Positions 10,005 through 18,551 of a stretch of 64,000 nucleotides of DNA are shown here, piece by piece. Numbering within the stretch: the stretch's first letter is position 1; the number at the start of each line of letters is the position of its first letter. The translations under genes and the position numbers were made by a program. Origin of the DNA: Candidatus Zhuqueibacterota bacterium (GTDB taxonomy: Bacteria; Zhuqueibacterota; Zhuqueibacteria; Residuimicrobiales; Krinioviventaceae); assembly GCA_016934825.1 (NCBI GenBank), contig JAFGSB010000077.1:1-64000 (forward strand), read 5' to 3'. A model generated the notes under the pieces. That model did no database searches, was not told where the DNA came from, and worked only from the letters and a program-made list of their open reading frames with translations.

Positions 10005-10027
10005 GGAGGGTAAATATTTTACCCTCC
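10005..10027 (+). terminator. Hairpin at end of module 1
   Basis: A perfect 10-bp stem (GGAGGGTAAA with TTTACCCTCC) and 3-base loop lie 78 bases beyond the stop of the beta-helix gene. No long T tract follows, so this may be a weak terminator or a 3'-end stabilising hairpin. Confidence 0.5.
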
Positions 10028-10203
10028 CATCACTTTATTCAGTCAGGTTATCCTTTGGTGGTTTGCTACTCGAGGGAGCCCATCTCCGTTTTTTGGTAAT
10101 TATAAAAGTGATAAATAATCAGAATCAATAGTTATTTTCGTTGTAATTGTTGATTAATACGGCAGTATATATAGAATTATACATTCAAAAAATGATTGAA
10201 AAC

Positions 10204-10290
10204 GGAAATACCGATTTTACCGGTTTGTATTTTTACAAAATCGAAGCGGCATCATTCACACAAACTTAAAAAATGATGCTTGTAAAATAA
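10204..10290 (+). pseudogene. Remnant of a T9SS sorting-domain C-terminus
   Basis: Read from 10,204 the frame gives FTGLYFYKIEAASFTQT, a stop, then KMMLVK and a final stop. It aligns with the tail of the gene at 20,758 (SGVYFYRLEAGSFVKS then VKMILMK), with one internal TAA (10,267-10,269). It is the decayed 3' end of a secreted T9SS cargo gene. Upstream sequence to 9,927 is too decayed to follow. Confidence 0.65.
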
Positions 10291-10300
10291 TGAATCTCCT

Positions 10301-10340
10301 CCGGTAAGTTTTGATATTTTGGGGGGTTACCGGTTTTTTT
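10301..10340 (+). terminator. Probable rho-independent terminator
   Basis: CCGGTAA (10,301-10,307) can pair with TTACCGG (10,327-10,333) and is followed at once by seven T residues. It lies 10 bases beyond the stop of the sorting-domain remnant, consistent with the fossil terminator of that lost gene. The loop is long (19 bases). Confidence 0.45.
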
Positions 10341-10733
10341 GATTGCCTTTTGTCCGAGTGACAATATCAACAACTTGCCGGAGATTTTTTTTAAATTTTT
10401 TAGGTCGACAGAGTGTACCATATTTTATTGGCAGTGAACATATTTTAACCTGCAGAATAACAATTATCACAAATTGATTGTTATTCTACAGGTTATTAAA
10501 AGTTTATATATGAAGATAATTTTGTAAACTTTTCTGGTTAAAAAAGTAATTTTAACAATGAGATCAGGATATAATTAAAAATATTTAAACTAAATTTTGC
10601 CCGATTTACCAAAACAGGTAAAAATTTTAAAATGGATGAGCAGTAAACTGTTCTTTGACATTAATTTAAATATTTTGTTCAACTCGATTTTTCAAATAAA
10701 ATAAATGATTTCTATTATGATTATTTTTCCGAG

Positions 10734-10743
10734 TAACCGGTTA
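10734..10743 (+). promoter_or_regulatory. Possible auxiliary LacI operator
   Basis: A perfect 10-bp palindrome TAACCGGTTA followed by ACGG repeats the ACCGGT/ACGG vocabulary of the main operators. It lies about 176 bases upstream of the operator at 10,910-10,939, a distance compatible with DNA looping by a tetrameric or paired repressor. The function is inferred. The surrounding 10,341-10,877 stretch is AT-rich and shows nothing else. Confidence 0.35.
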
Positions 10744-10877
10744 ACGGACATTATCTGTATAAAAATTTTTTTTCTAAACATGATGTAAAAAAAACGTATG
10801 TACAGTTGGAAAAAATGTAAATAATTGTCATGTGAACTGTAATTATCCCAAAATCTTATAAAAAGATCAAAAAGAAC

Positions 10878-10906
10878 TTGACATTTGTTCTGGAAAATAT
10901 TATACT
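10878..10906 (+). promoter_or_regulatory. Sigma70-type promoter of LacI gene 2
   Basis: TTGACA (10,878-10,883) and TATACT (10,901-10,906) are 17 bases apart. The palindromic operator begins four bases after the -10 element, so the arrangement matches the promoter of LacI gene 1. Confidence 0.85.
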
Positions 10907-10909
10907 GAA

Positions 10910-10939
10910 ACCGGTTACGGTATCGATAACGTTACCGGT
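10910..10939 (+). promoter_or_regulatory. LacI-type operator, module 2
   Basis: A 30-bp imperfect palindrome with ACCGGT at each end and ATCGAT at the centre; only a few positions break the symmetry. It overlaps the expected transcription start. The left half (ACCGGTTACGG) is identical to the left half of the operator at 271, so each regulator may bind both sites. Confidence 0.8.
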
Positions 10940-10995
10940 TAAATTAGAAAATATAATTCATTATTATCAATAAAATTCTTCTAAGGAGATATGTA

Positions 10996-11994
10996 ATTAA
11001 GTCGATTACAATACAAGATATTGCATATAAAGCAGGCGTTTCCAAGGTTACAGTTTCCCGCGCCCTGAATGATAAACCTGATATCAATAAAGAAACAAAA
11101 AAACAGATTTTAAGTATAGCCAAAGAGCTTGGATACACCCCCAATGATGTAGCGAAAAGTCTTGCTACGCGAAAAACAAATACGCTGGGTATTATCGTGC
11201 CGGATAACCTGGATTCTTTTTATCCGGAGATTGTACAAGGGGTTGCTGATGTTTGTCGTGATAAAGATTATAGTATTGTTTTATGCTATAGTAATGGTGA
11301 TGCGGATAAAGAATTCGAATATATCAAGCTTTTAAAAGCAAAAAGAGTTGATGGAATAATCATATATCCAGTACAGGATGACGATAGATATATTATTGAA
11401 CTTAATAATCTTTCACGGCCATTTGTACTGGTCGGGCGACATACTGACGCGCTGGATTGTGATTTTGTTATAAATGATAATGTACATGGCGCTTTTTTGG
11501 CCGTGAATCATCTTATTGAAAGAGGCCATAAAAAGATTGTTTATGTGTGCGCGAAACCGACTGCATCAAGCGGCAGGGAAAGGATTGAGGGGTGTAGAAA
11601 AGCCATGATTGATAATGGTTTGCCGCTTGATTCTCTGAATGTAGTGACATGTAAACCAAAGATCGATTCCTGTTATAATGTTGTAAAGAATATCCTGTCA
11701 ACAGAAAATGATATTGAGGCATTATTTGTTTGGGATGACAAATTGGCGATTGGTGCGATGCGAGCCATTTTTGAAGCTGGATTACGTATTCCCGAAGATA
11801 TTGCATTGGTTGGATATAATGATACGGAAATTGCCCGACATTTTTCCCCACCTTTAACAACAATAAGACACGCTTCTTATGAAATCGGAAAAATTGTTGC
11901 CGGAATTGTCCTTGATAAACTCACATCTGATGATATTGTGGAGACAAAACAGATTATTCTCAAACCAGAACTGGTAGTCAGGAAAACGACCTGA
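10996..11994 (+). CDS. LacI-family transcriptional regulator with ATT start, module 2
   Basis: A 332-residue LacI-family repressor, paralogue of the one at 366. The helix-turn-helix region (ITIQDIAYKAGVSKVTVSRA) is encoded upstream of the first in-frame ATG (11,197), which would delete the whole DNA-binding domain. From the in-frame stop at 10,954-10,956 to the helix-turn-helix there is no ATG, GTG or TTG in frame. AAGGAG (10,983-10,988) lies 7 bases before ATT at 10,996. Starting there gives exactly the same 999-base length as the paralogue from its ATA. AUU is a known rare start codon, best known from infC. The sensor domain has the same order of motifs as the paralogue (DSFYPEIVQG, GRHTDALDCD, AKPTASSG). 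It probably autoregulates and controls the second receptor module. Confidence 0.9.
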   Translation: MKSITIQDIAYKAGVSKVTVSRALNDKPDINKETKKQILSIAKELGYTPNDVAKSLATRKTNTLGIIVPDNLDSFYPEIVQGVADVCRDKDYSIVLCYSNGDADKEFEYIKLLKAKRVDGIIIYPVQDDDRYIIELNNLSRPFVLVGRHTDALDCDFVINDNVHGAFLAVNHLIERGHKKIVYVCAKPTASSGRERIEGCRKAMIDNGLPLDSLNVVTCKPKIDSCYNVVKNILSTENDIEALFVWDDKLAIGAMRAIFEAGLRIPEDIALVGYNDTEIARHFSPPLTTIRHASYEIGKIVAGIVLDKLTSDDIVETKQIILKPELVVRKTT

Positions 11995-12068
11995 ACTTTT
12001 CACAGATATCGGAAAATAATATAAATACTGATTTCCCAAAATTAAAAATTATGTGAAGGAGTAATTGT

Positions 12069-15068
12069 ATGTCGTTGAATTTTAAAAGAATTGGCTTATT
12101 TGTGGTATTAATCGGGGTATTCTTTTATTTTTGGAGCGGTAAACCATTATTTGCGGGTATCACAGGAAAAATATCCGGTAAGGTTATTGCTTCGGACAAA
12201 ACAGAACTTCCCGGCGCTAATATTATCATTGAGGGGACTTCTCTGGGCGCCGCGTCTGACATTAACGGAAATTATTATATTATTAACGTTCCGCCCGGTC
12301 AATATACAGTTGTTTGCAAGATGATTGGTTATGCAAACATCCGCAAAACGAATGTTTATGTCAGCACCGATCTGACGACAGAAATTAATTTTGAACTGAA
12401 TCCTGTTGTGATAGAGGGAGAAACAGTGACGATCGTCGCGGAACGTCCCGTCATTCAACAGGATGTCGCCGGTTCGGAATCGGTTATGCGTGAAGAAGAT
12501 GTTCAGGTTTTTTCACAGGATGCTTTTGGCGACTTTCTCAGCACCCAGGTCGGTATTACCATGTCTGCGGATGAGGACGGCAGCGGTATAAGTATTCGCG
12601 GCGGTGATATCAGCGAAACCAATGTTGTTCTGAACGGTATGTCTTTACGAAACGCCCTGACCCAGCAGGCCAATCTTGGAATCAGTATGACTTCTATTAA
12701 AGAAGTGACGATCAGCTCAGGCGGCTTTACGGCGGAACATGGGGATATACGTTCAGGATTGGTCAATGTTATTACCAAAGAGGGATCCAGAAATAATTAT
12801 TCTGTTGCCATGGATCTCAGGTACGGACCGGCGCAGAAAAAACATTTTGGTCCGAATCCATATTCGGTTAACGGACCCGTCTGGAATGTTTATTGCGGGC
12901 CAAAAGCATTCGAGGGAGTGACGGAGGAGGATGTGGCAAACGGTAATTATGCTTTCCCTTTTCTGGGTTGGAATAATTGGGCGGAACAGCGATTAAAAGA
13001 TTCCGACCCGGATAATGATTATACGCCACAACAGTGGATGGAGTTGTGGCGCTGGCGGCATCGTAATATTGATTATGCCAATAAACCGGATTATATTCTG
13101 GATGGCAGTATTGGTGGTCCGGTACCCCTTATTAACGCCACTTTTCTGCTTTCCCAGCATTATGAAAATTTGCAGTTGGCTTATCCTTTCAGCCGGAAAA
13201 ATTCCATACTCAGTTCCACACAGGGTAATGTTTCTTTCCGTTTATCCCCCAGCGCCAAGCTGACTTGGACTAACCTGTACACACTGGAGAGAGGTATTGC
13301 CACCCAGGAGGATAATTATTCCTTTGGTATGGTAACCGGCACGGCTGAAGGGAACGTGCTGGCACGGGATATCCGCTGGCAAATGCTGTATAATCCCTAC
13401 GGCATTAATCCGATAGAACGTAATACATATTACTCCGGATTGAATTTGAGTTACGCACTGAGTCCGAGCACATTTTATAATATTTCCTTTAGCGGAAGTT
13501 ATTACGACACCTTTCAGGGCGTCGAGAAATATCGGGATACATCTCTAAAGTATACAATTGGAAATGTTGAAGTTGATGAAGGTCCCGAGGGATTCTCGTA
13601 TTTACGGAACCAGTATGATATGTTTGACCAATTCTGGATTAACGGCGGCGGCAATCAGATTGACGATTCGGAATATTATCAGTTCCGGTTGAAAGGTTTA
13701 CTGGAATCGCAAATTACATTTCGAAATCAGATCAAGATCGGGTTTGAAACAGTTTACACCCTGTATAATATGCGGGCTGCAAAAGTTCACCAGGATGTAC
13801 TGTATGACGGGGATTATGAACCGCCCTACTTTTTAGAGGGCGATGTTCCCATGAATACGTTTTATTTTGAAAATCATCCGTTACAATTTGCCGCATTTAT
13901 ACAGGACAAACTGGAATATTCGGGTATGATCGCCAATATGGGAGTGCGGATGGATTTGTTCGATCCCATGACGGCGGCATGGGATGTTGAAACCTGGAAT
14001 GATGAATACACCTTTGAGAATTGGAAAGAGGATATCGATTTCACAAATGAGCAAAAAGGTGGAAACGCATTACAGTATAAAATTAGTCCTCGGTTGGGTA
14101 TATCCTTTCCGTCTACCCCGACGAGTAAATTTTATTTTAATTATGGTCATTTTTACCAGTTGCCTACCCCGGAAAGACTGTTTAATATTGATTTGAGCGG
14201 CGGGTCACCGCCTTTTACCATACCCAATCTCAAAGCAGATTGGCCGCGAACAGTATCTTACGAAGTTGGTTTTGAAAAAGCAATAACCGAATCTTTCTTG
14301 TTCCGAATTTCAGGTTATTATAAAGATGTAACAAATCAATTGAGCGAACAGTCATGGTACGATTACGGCAAAAATCTTTTATTTGAAACCGAAGCTAATA
14401 ATAATTACGAAGATATACGGGGAATTGAACTTCGTCTTCAGCAAAGACAGGGTCGTTTCGGAAGCGGGTGGATTGATTTTGAATATATGGCAACCAGCGA
14501 GGGATGGACCGGATTTGCCGCAGTACACGAAAATTGGCAATATGAACAGGAACAACGTGAAAACGCGGAGCAAACCAGAAACTGGCCTGTTCCACAGGTA
14601 AGAATGGTCTATAGTTTTCGTTTACCTGTAGGATTCGGGCCTGTTGTGGCAAATTTTAAACCTCTCTCGGATTGGGCTTTACAGATAAATGCTTATTGGC
14701 GGGCAGGCGGTAAACGAATTTTTGATTCTTCAGCACCCATTTGGGACCGGCATTATGTTGAAAGAATAGACCGTCATAATGTTAACCTGTTATTAAGAAA
14801 AGGATTTTATCTGGGTGATTTAAACTTTAGTTTATATATGCGGATCCGCAACGCGACCAATTTTAAGGGTCAAATTTATCCTTACAGCGGCGAAGAATAC
14901 AGGAATTCACTTCATCTGCCTTGGCTGCAGGGAGATAAAAAAGGAAACGACAAATATGGCGAAGGTCCGAGTGATGAGAAGCCCTGGATCAATGCCGGCT
15001 GGCAGACATGGCGACAGTATATCAATCCGAGGAATGTGCTTTTTGGATTGGAAATCAATTTTAAATAG
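12069..15068 (+). CDS. TonB-dependent outer-membrane receptor, module 2
   Basis: A 999-residue TonB-dependent receptor. A signal peptide (about 1-32) is followed by a carboxypeptidase-regulatory-like domain (about 34-115: GANIIIEGTSLGAASDING, NVPPGQYTVVCKMIGYA), a plug (about 130-235, ending GGFTAEHGDIRSGLVNVITK) and the barrel. The N-terminal domain closely resembles that of the receptor at 1,633, but plug and barrel diverge strongly, suggesting a different ligand or partner. AAGGAG precedes the start. It is followed by the module 2 PNPY protein and PorV-like barrel. Confidence 0.9.
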   Translation: MSLNFKRIGLFVVLIGVFFYFWSGKPLFAGITGKISGKVIASDKTELPGANIIIEGTSLGAASDINGNYYIINVPPGQYTVVCKMIGYANIRKTNVYVSTDLTTEINFELNPVVIEGETVTIVAERPVIQQDVAGSESVMREEDVQVFSQDAFGDFLSTQVGITMSADEDGSGISIRGGDISETNVVLNGMSLRNALTQQANLGISMTSIKEVTISSGGFTAEHGDIRSGLVNVITKEGSRNNYSVAMDLRYGPAQKKHFGPNPYSVNGPVWNVYCGPKAFEGVTEEDVANGNYAFPFLGWNNWAEQRLKDSDPDNDYTPQQWMELWRWRHRNIDYANKPDYILDGSIGGPVPLINATFLLSQHYENLQLAYPFSRKNSILSSTQGNVSFRLSPSAKLTWTNLYTLERGIATQEDNYSFGMVTGTAEGNVLARDIRWQMLYNPYGINPIERNTYYSGLNLSYALSPSTFYNISFSGSYYDTFQGVEKYRDTSLKYTIGNVEVDEGPEGFSYLRNQYDMFDQFWINGGGNQIDDSEYYQFRLKGLLESQITFRNQIKIGFETVYTLYNMRAAKVHQDVLYDGDYEPPYFLEGDVPMNTFYFENHPLQFAAFIQDKLEYSGMIANMGVRMDLFDPMTAAWDVETWNDEYTFENWKEDIDFTNEQKGGNALQYKISPRLGISFPSTPTSKFYFNYGHFYQLPTPERLFNIDLSGGSPPFTIPNLKADWPRTVSYEVGFEKAITESFLFRISGYYKDVTNQLSEQSWYDYGKNLLFETEANNNYEDIRGIELRLQQRQGRFGSGWIDFEYMATSEGWTGFAAVHENWQYEQEQRENAEQTRNWPVPQVRMVYSFRLPVGFGPVVANFKPLSDWALQINAYWRAGGKRIFDSSAPIWDRHYVERIDRHNVNLLLRKGFYLGDLNFSLYMRIRNATNFKGQIYPYSGEEYRNSLHLPWLQGDKKGNDKYGEGPSDEKPWINAGWQTWRQYINPRNVLFGLEINFK

Positions 15069-15243
15069 ATACGGAAAATTGTTCAGATTGTATTTTAATT
15101 CATTGAAGCGTTCACATATTATAATGCTCATATGAATTTTACAAAACACTAATAATCAATACATTTTAAAAATGATACCTATATCGTTTAAAAATTTATC
15201 CTTTAGATCCAGATTGGTGACCTCAATGAAGGAGGAAAGAATA

Positions 15244-17457
15244 ATGAAATTTGTCAAAACAATTAATTTAAAAATTTTAATTATTATTTTTAATATAACA
15301 TTGTTGTTCTTTGGTACCGTAAATGCGCAGGAAAAAATTATTAATCTGAACCTTTCCAGATATTATTATCGTGTTTCCGGTCCCAATGAAGGTATGGTCG
15401 ATTATGATGAGAATGAACATTCGGGGATGTTTCCAAACGGCACCTATTATATGTGGACCGTGTCGGAAATTTATGAATTTTTACTGTTCGGGCATATTAT
15501 TTTAGCGAATGGTGAAGAACAGCGAAATTACCAGAGAAAACTTGGCGATGGATACTATCAGGAAGCGCCGTTCGGTGTTCGGGAAATCAGCAAGTACCCT
15601 CCGCCGCAGGTATTTGTAGACGGGGCTCAATCCACGCCTGACTTTGACGGTATCATCGATCCGGATATCAAGGCGGATAAAATGTTCATCGTTTATAGAA
15701 AGCAAAGTCCGTGGATGCATCTGCGTAACGAAGGTTATCAATTCGTCAATCAATATTACGGTGATTTTATGATTATGAATTCCACCTATAAATTGACGTT
15801 TGATGACGATGCTTATCCTGAAACCAGTCCTGATCTTGACGCCGACACCACCCAGACAGTAACTGATTTTTACGTTCTCAAAGCCTATCGAGTGGGACAA
15901 ACATCAATAACAGGTAAAACCGGTACGGATCCCAACGGGAAATGGTTTATCAACCACGGCGCGTACTGGGCAAGCACAATGGTAACTCCTTCGCTGACCG
16001 GTGTATCAAGTCCGAGAAAAGATTTGGTCATAACCTACGGCTGGGATGGTAACCACCCCAACGTCACACAATTTACGACCGGCGGCCCCCCATTTGACGA
16101 TACGGGAGAACCCCGGTTTACACCAATAGCCGATGGTGATTTGATCTCGACAAATTATTCAGGTTTTGCCCTGTTACACTGTGATATATCGCCTGACGAT
16201 AAATCCGACTGGGTGCCCAATAATCCGTATGGTTCCTATGTTCATGTGCGACATCTCCATTTTTCCGCTGATGCCGTACTACCGGGGGGGAAAACTACCT
16301 GGGATTATTTTATATCCCCGGGTCCGCAAAGTTTGCCCTACCAGTTGAGTACTTGGGAAGATGGCAGCGATACCAATCCCATAACCCTTGAAAGTAAAAC
16401 CCCGGCCCAGGTATGGGGCGGATGGAAAGAAATGAAAATGGGCGATAGTGTATCAGTTGTTCACGCAATTGGTTCGGGTAGTATATCGAGACAGGAAGCC
16501 CGTACGCTTGGTGCCAAATGGGCGAAATGGTATCAGTCGGGAGATGTGCCGGATGCTTATTATGATGATAATGTAAGTTCAGGATTGGGTAACGTACTGG
16601 CTACGGATGACATAAAAAATCAAATCGTAGCCCGCGGAAAAGATTCACTCAAAGTCGCCATGCAGCGGGCACAGGAGTTATGGGAAAATAATCTGGAATG
16701 TCCCCGTCCTTACCCGTCACCGGATTTGTATGTCACATCCGGTCCCTATTCCTGCACCCTCGAATGGGATGATATCGGCACAAAATACCCGGACCATGAA
16801 GGTGGTAATGTTATTGCTTATCGTATCTACAGAAAAATTGGTCATGTTGAAGATGAATATCCCACTGAAGCGGGGCAAAATTTATACTGGGAAAGAATAA
16901 AGGAAATTCCTGTTGATTCCCTGGCTACATCTCCCAAAGGATTATTTATGTATGTAGATGCAGGTCTTGAGGTTGGTGAAGATTATCATTATGCAGTTAC
17001 CGCCGTTTCCGATAAACGTTGCGGAATTGACGGAACCGGCCCCTACCTGGAAAGTTCACAATGGAGCAACCGCTCAACATTGCCGGCCCGTCCTATTATC
17101 CCCGGTAAAGACAATCTGAATCAAATCGCAGTAGTGCCGAATCCGTATTATATCTACGGTCAATTGATGAATTTTTCCAGTGATAATAACCGGTTAATGT
17201 TTGTGAATTTACCGCCGTACTGTACGTTAAAAATATATAACGTTACAGGCGACCTGGTGCACACACTCGTACACGATGATGGTTCTTCAGTCGATTTTTG
17301 GGATCAGATTACCCAGAACAATCAATTTATTGCCAGTGGTGTTTATATTCTTGTTGTCTCTGATGCCCAGAAACTGATCGCCGATGAAAGCGGTAATTTA
17401 ACAATTCGTCAAAAACTGTCTGACAAGGCAATTATAAAGTTTACAATTATCCGGTAA
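15244..17457 (+). CDS. Exported PNPY-tail protein with FN3-like domain, module 2
   Basis: A 737-residue counterpart of the protein at 4,749, almost identical in length and domain plan. A signal peptide ends near GTVNAQ. A long N-terminal region contains a YGWDGNHP motif; an FN3-like segment lies at about 500-600 (CTLEWDDIG, VIAYRIYRKIG, YHYAVTAVSD). The C-terminal segment starts at VVPNPYYIYG (about 631) and ends in a beta-rich tail (ASGVYILVVSD). ATG 15,244 is preferred because AAGGAGG lies 8 bases upstream; the upstream frame to 15,172 has no signal peptide. Family unknown. Consistent placement between receptor and PorV-like barrel suggests a cell-surface partner of the receptor. Confidence 0.8.
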   Translation: MKFVKTINLKILIIIFNITLLFFGTVNAQEKIINLNLSRYYYRVSGPNEGMVDYDENEHSGMFPNGTYYMWTVSEIYEFLLFGHIILANGEEQRNYQRKLGDGYYQEAPFGVREISKYPPPQVFVDGAQSTPDFDGIIDPDIKADKMFIVYRKQSPWMHLRNEGYQFVNQYYGDFMIMNSTYKLTFDDDAYPETSPDLDADTTQTVTDFYVLKAYRVGQTSITGKTGTDPNGKWFINHGAYWASTMVTPSLTGVSSPRKDLVITYGWDGNHPNVTQFTTGGPPFDDTGEPRFTPIADGDLISTNYSGFALLHCDISPDDKSDWVPNNPYGSYVHVRHLHFSADAVLPGGKTTWDYFISPGPQSLPYQLSTWEDGSDTNPITLESKTPAQVWGGWKEMKMGDSVSVVHAIGSGSISRQEARTLGAKWAKWYQSGDVPDAYYDDNVSSGLGNVLATDDIKNQIVARGKDSLKVAMQRAQELWENNLECPRPYPSPDLYVTSGPYSCTLEWDDIGTKYPDHEGGNVIAYRIYRKIGHVEDEYPTEAGQNLYWERIKEIPVDSLATSPKGLFMYVDAGLEVGEDYHYAVTAVSDKRCGIDGTGPYLESSQWSNRSTLPARPIIPGKDNLNQIAVVPNPYYIYGQLMNFSSDNNRLMFVNLPPYCTLKIYNVTGDLVHTLVHDDGSSVDFWDQITQNNQFIASGVYILVVSDAQKLIADESGNLTIRQKLSDKAIIKFTIIR

Positions 17458-17483
17458 ACGGTAAATTAGTAGAGGAGTTCATA

Positions 17484-18503
17484 ATGAATCGTATATATGA
17501 AATTATTATTGTCACTTGTGTCATTTTGATTATTGCAAGCGGTGTACAGGGTCAGCAGTTAAATAAAACGGCACAGACTGCCATGAAATGGTTATCCATC
17601 CCGGTCGGCGCCGAGCCTATTGCCATGGGTAACGCTTATTATTGTGTGGGTGGAGGAGTTGAAAACATTTTTTGGAATCCGGCCGGTATTATAGATGTAA
17701 AATCACCACAGCTTTTTGTTAATCATATTGCCTGGATCGCCGATATCAATCAGGATGCGGCGGCATTCGCTATGCCGTTAGGAAATATTGGTATTATATC
17801 CGCAAGCGCCCGGTTTGTCGATTTTGGCGAGCAGGACGGCACAAGGCTGGCATCAAATGCGGACGGCTGGGAATACACGGAAAAATTTTCACCATCATCC
17901 TATCAACTGGGTCTGGGATTTACGCAGCGGATTACCGACAGATTCTCCTATGGACTGGTAATCAGTTATGCGAATGAAAATTTAGGCACCGTAAATTATG
18001 CCAATGTTTTAAGCGGAGATTTCAAAAATCCGGAAGCGAAAGAAACATCTATGGGCCTTTTTAATGTCGATTTCGGTATTTTGTATTATACAGGATACAA
18101 GGATTTACGATTGGGAATGACATTAAAAAACTTTTCTGAGGAGAAGGGGTACGGGAACGTCGGCAATCCAATACCGATGGAATTGCGTTTCGGAATGGCT
18201 ATGAATATTTTACCCATGTTCTTGGATTCGGCCACAAAACATAAGGTAACGTTAACATGGGATCTGTCTCATCCCCGGGATTATAGTGAACGTCTTCATT
18301 TCGGACTTGAATATATGTTCAATGAGTTTATTGCGCTTCGTACCGGTTACAAAACCAACTATGACGAACAGGATGTTTCATTTGGTGCCGGTTTGGTTTC
18401 CGGCGTTGGTTTTGGTTCAACGAAAATTAAGGTCGACTATGCCATGTTGCCGTTCGGCGTTTTCGATAATGTCCAGGTTTTTTCGTTAGCTGTAGATTTC
18501 TAA
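17484..18503 (+). CDS. PorV/UPF0164-type outer-membrane beta-barrel, module 2
   Basis: A 339-residue PorV-like barrel with a signal peptide (to about residue 23), the N-terminal signature (GAEPIAMGNAYYCVGGGVEN, IFWNPAGI) and an aromatic C-terminal strand (VFSLAVDF). It shares the motif IAD-N-Q after the signature with the module 1 protein (7,016). GAGGAG precedes the start. It probably assists T9SS export or surface placement of the neighbouring PNPY protein, an inference from family and position. Confidence 0.85.
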   Translation: MNRIYEIIIVTCVILIIASGVQGQQLNKTAQTAMKWLSIPVGAEPIAMGNAYYCVGGGVENIFWNPAGIIDVKSPQLFVNHIAWIADINQDAAAFAMPLGNIGIISASARFVDFGEQDGTRLASNADGWEYTEKFSPSSYQLGLGFTQRITDRFSYGLVISYANENLGTVNYANVLSGDFKNPEAKETSMGLFNVDFGILYYTGYKDLRLGMTLKNFSEEKGYGNVGNPIPMELRFGMAMNILPMFLDSATKHKVTLTWDLSHPRDYSERLHFGLEYMFNEFIALRTGYKTNYDEQDVSFGAGLVSGVGFGSTKIKVDYAMLPFGVFDNVQVFSLAVDF

Positions 18504-18551
18504 AAAAGGCAACTATAATTGTTTAATATTAATTATAAGGAGCAGGTGGTA

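Noticed and set aside
11197-11994. Truncated LacI gene lacking its DNA-binding domain
   Set aside because: The helix-turn-helix is encoded immediately upstream in the same frame without stops, so an ATT-initiated full-length gene is the better explanation.
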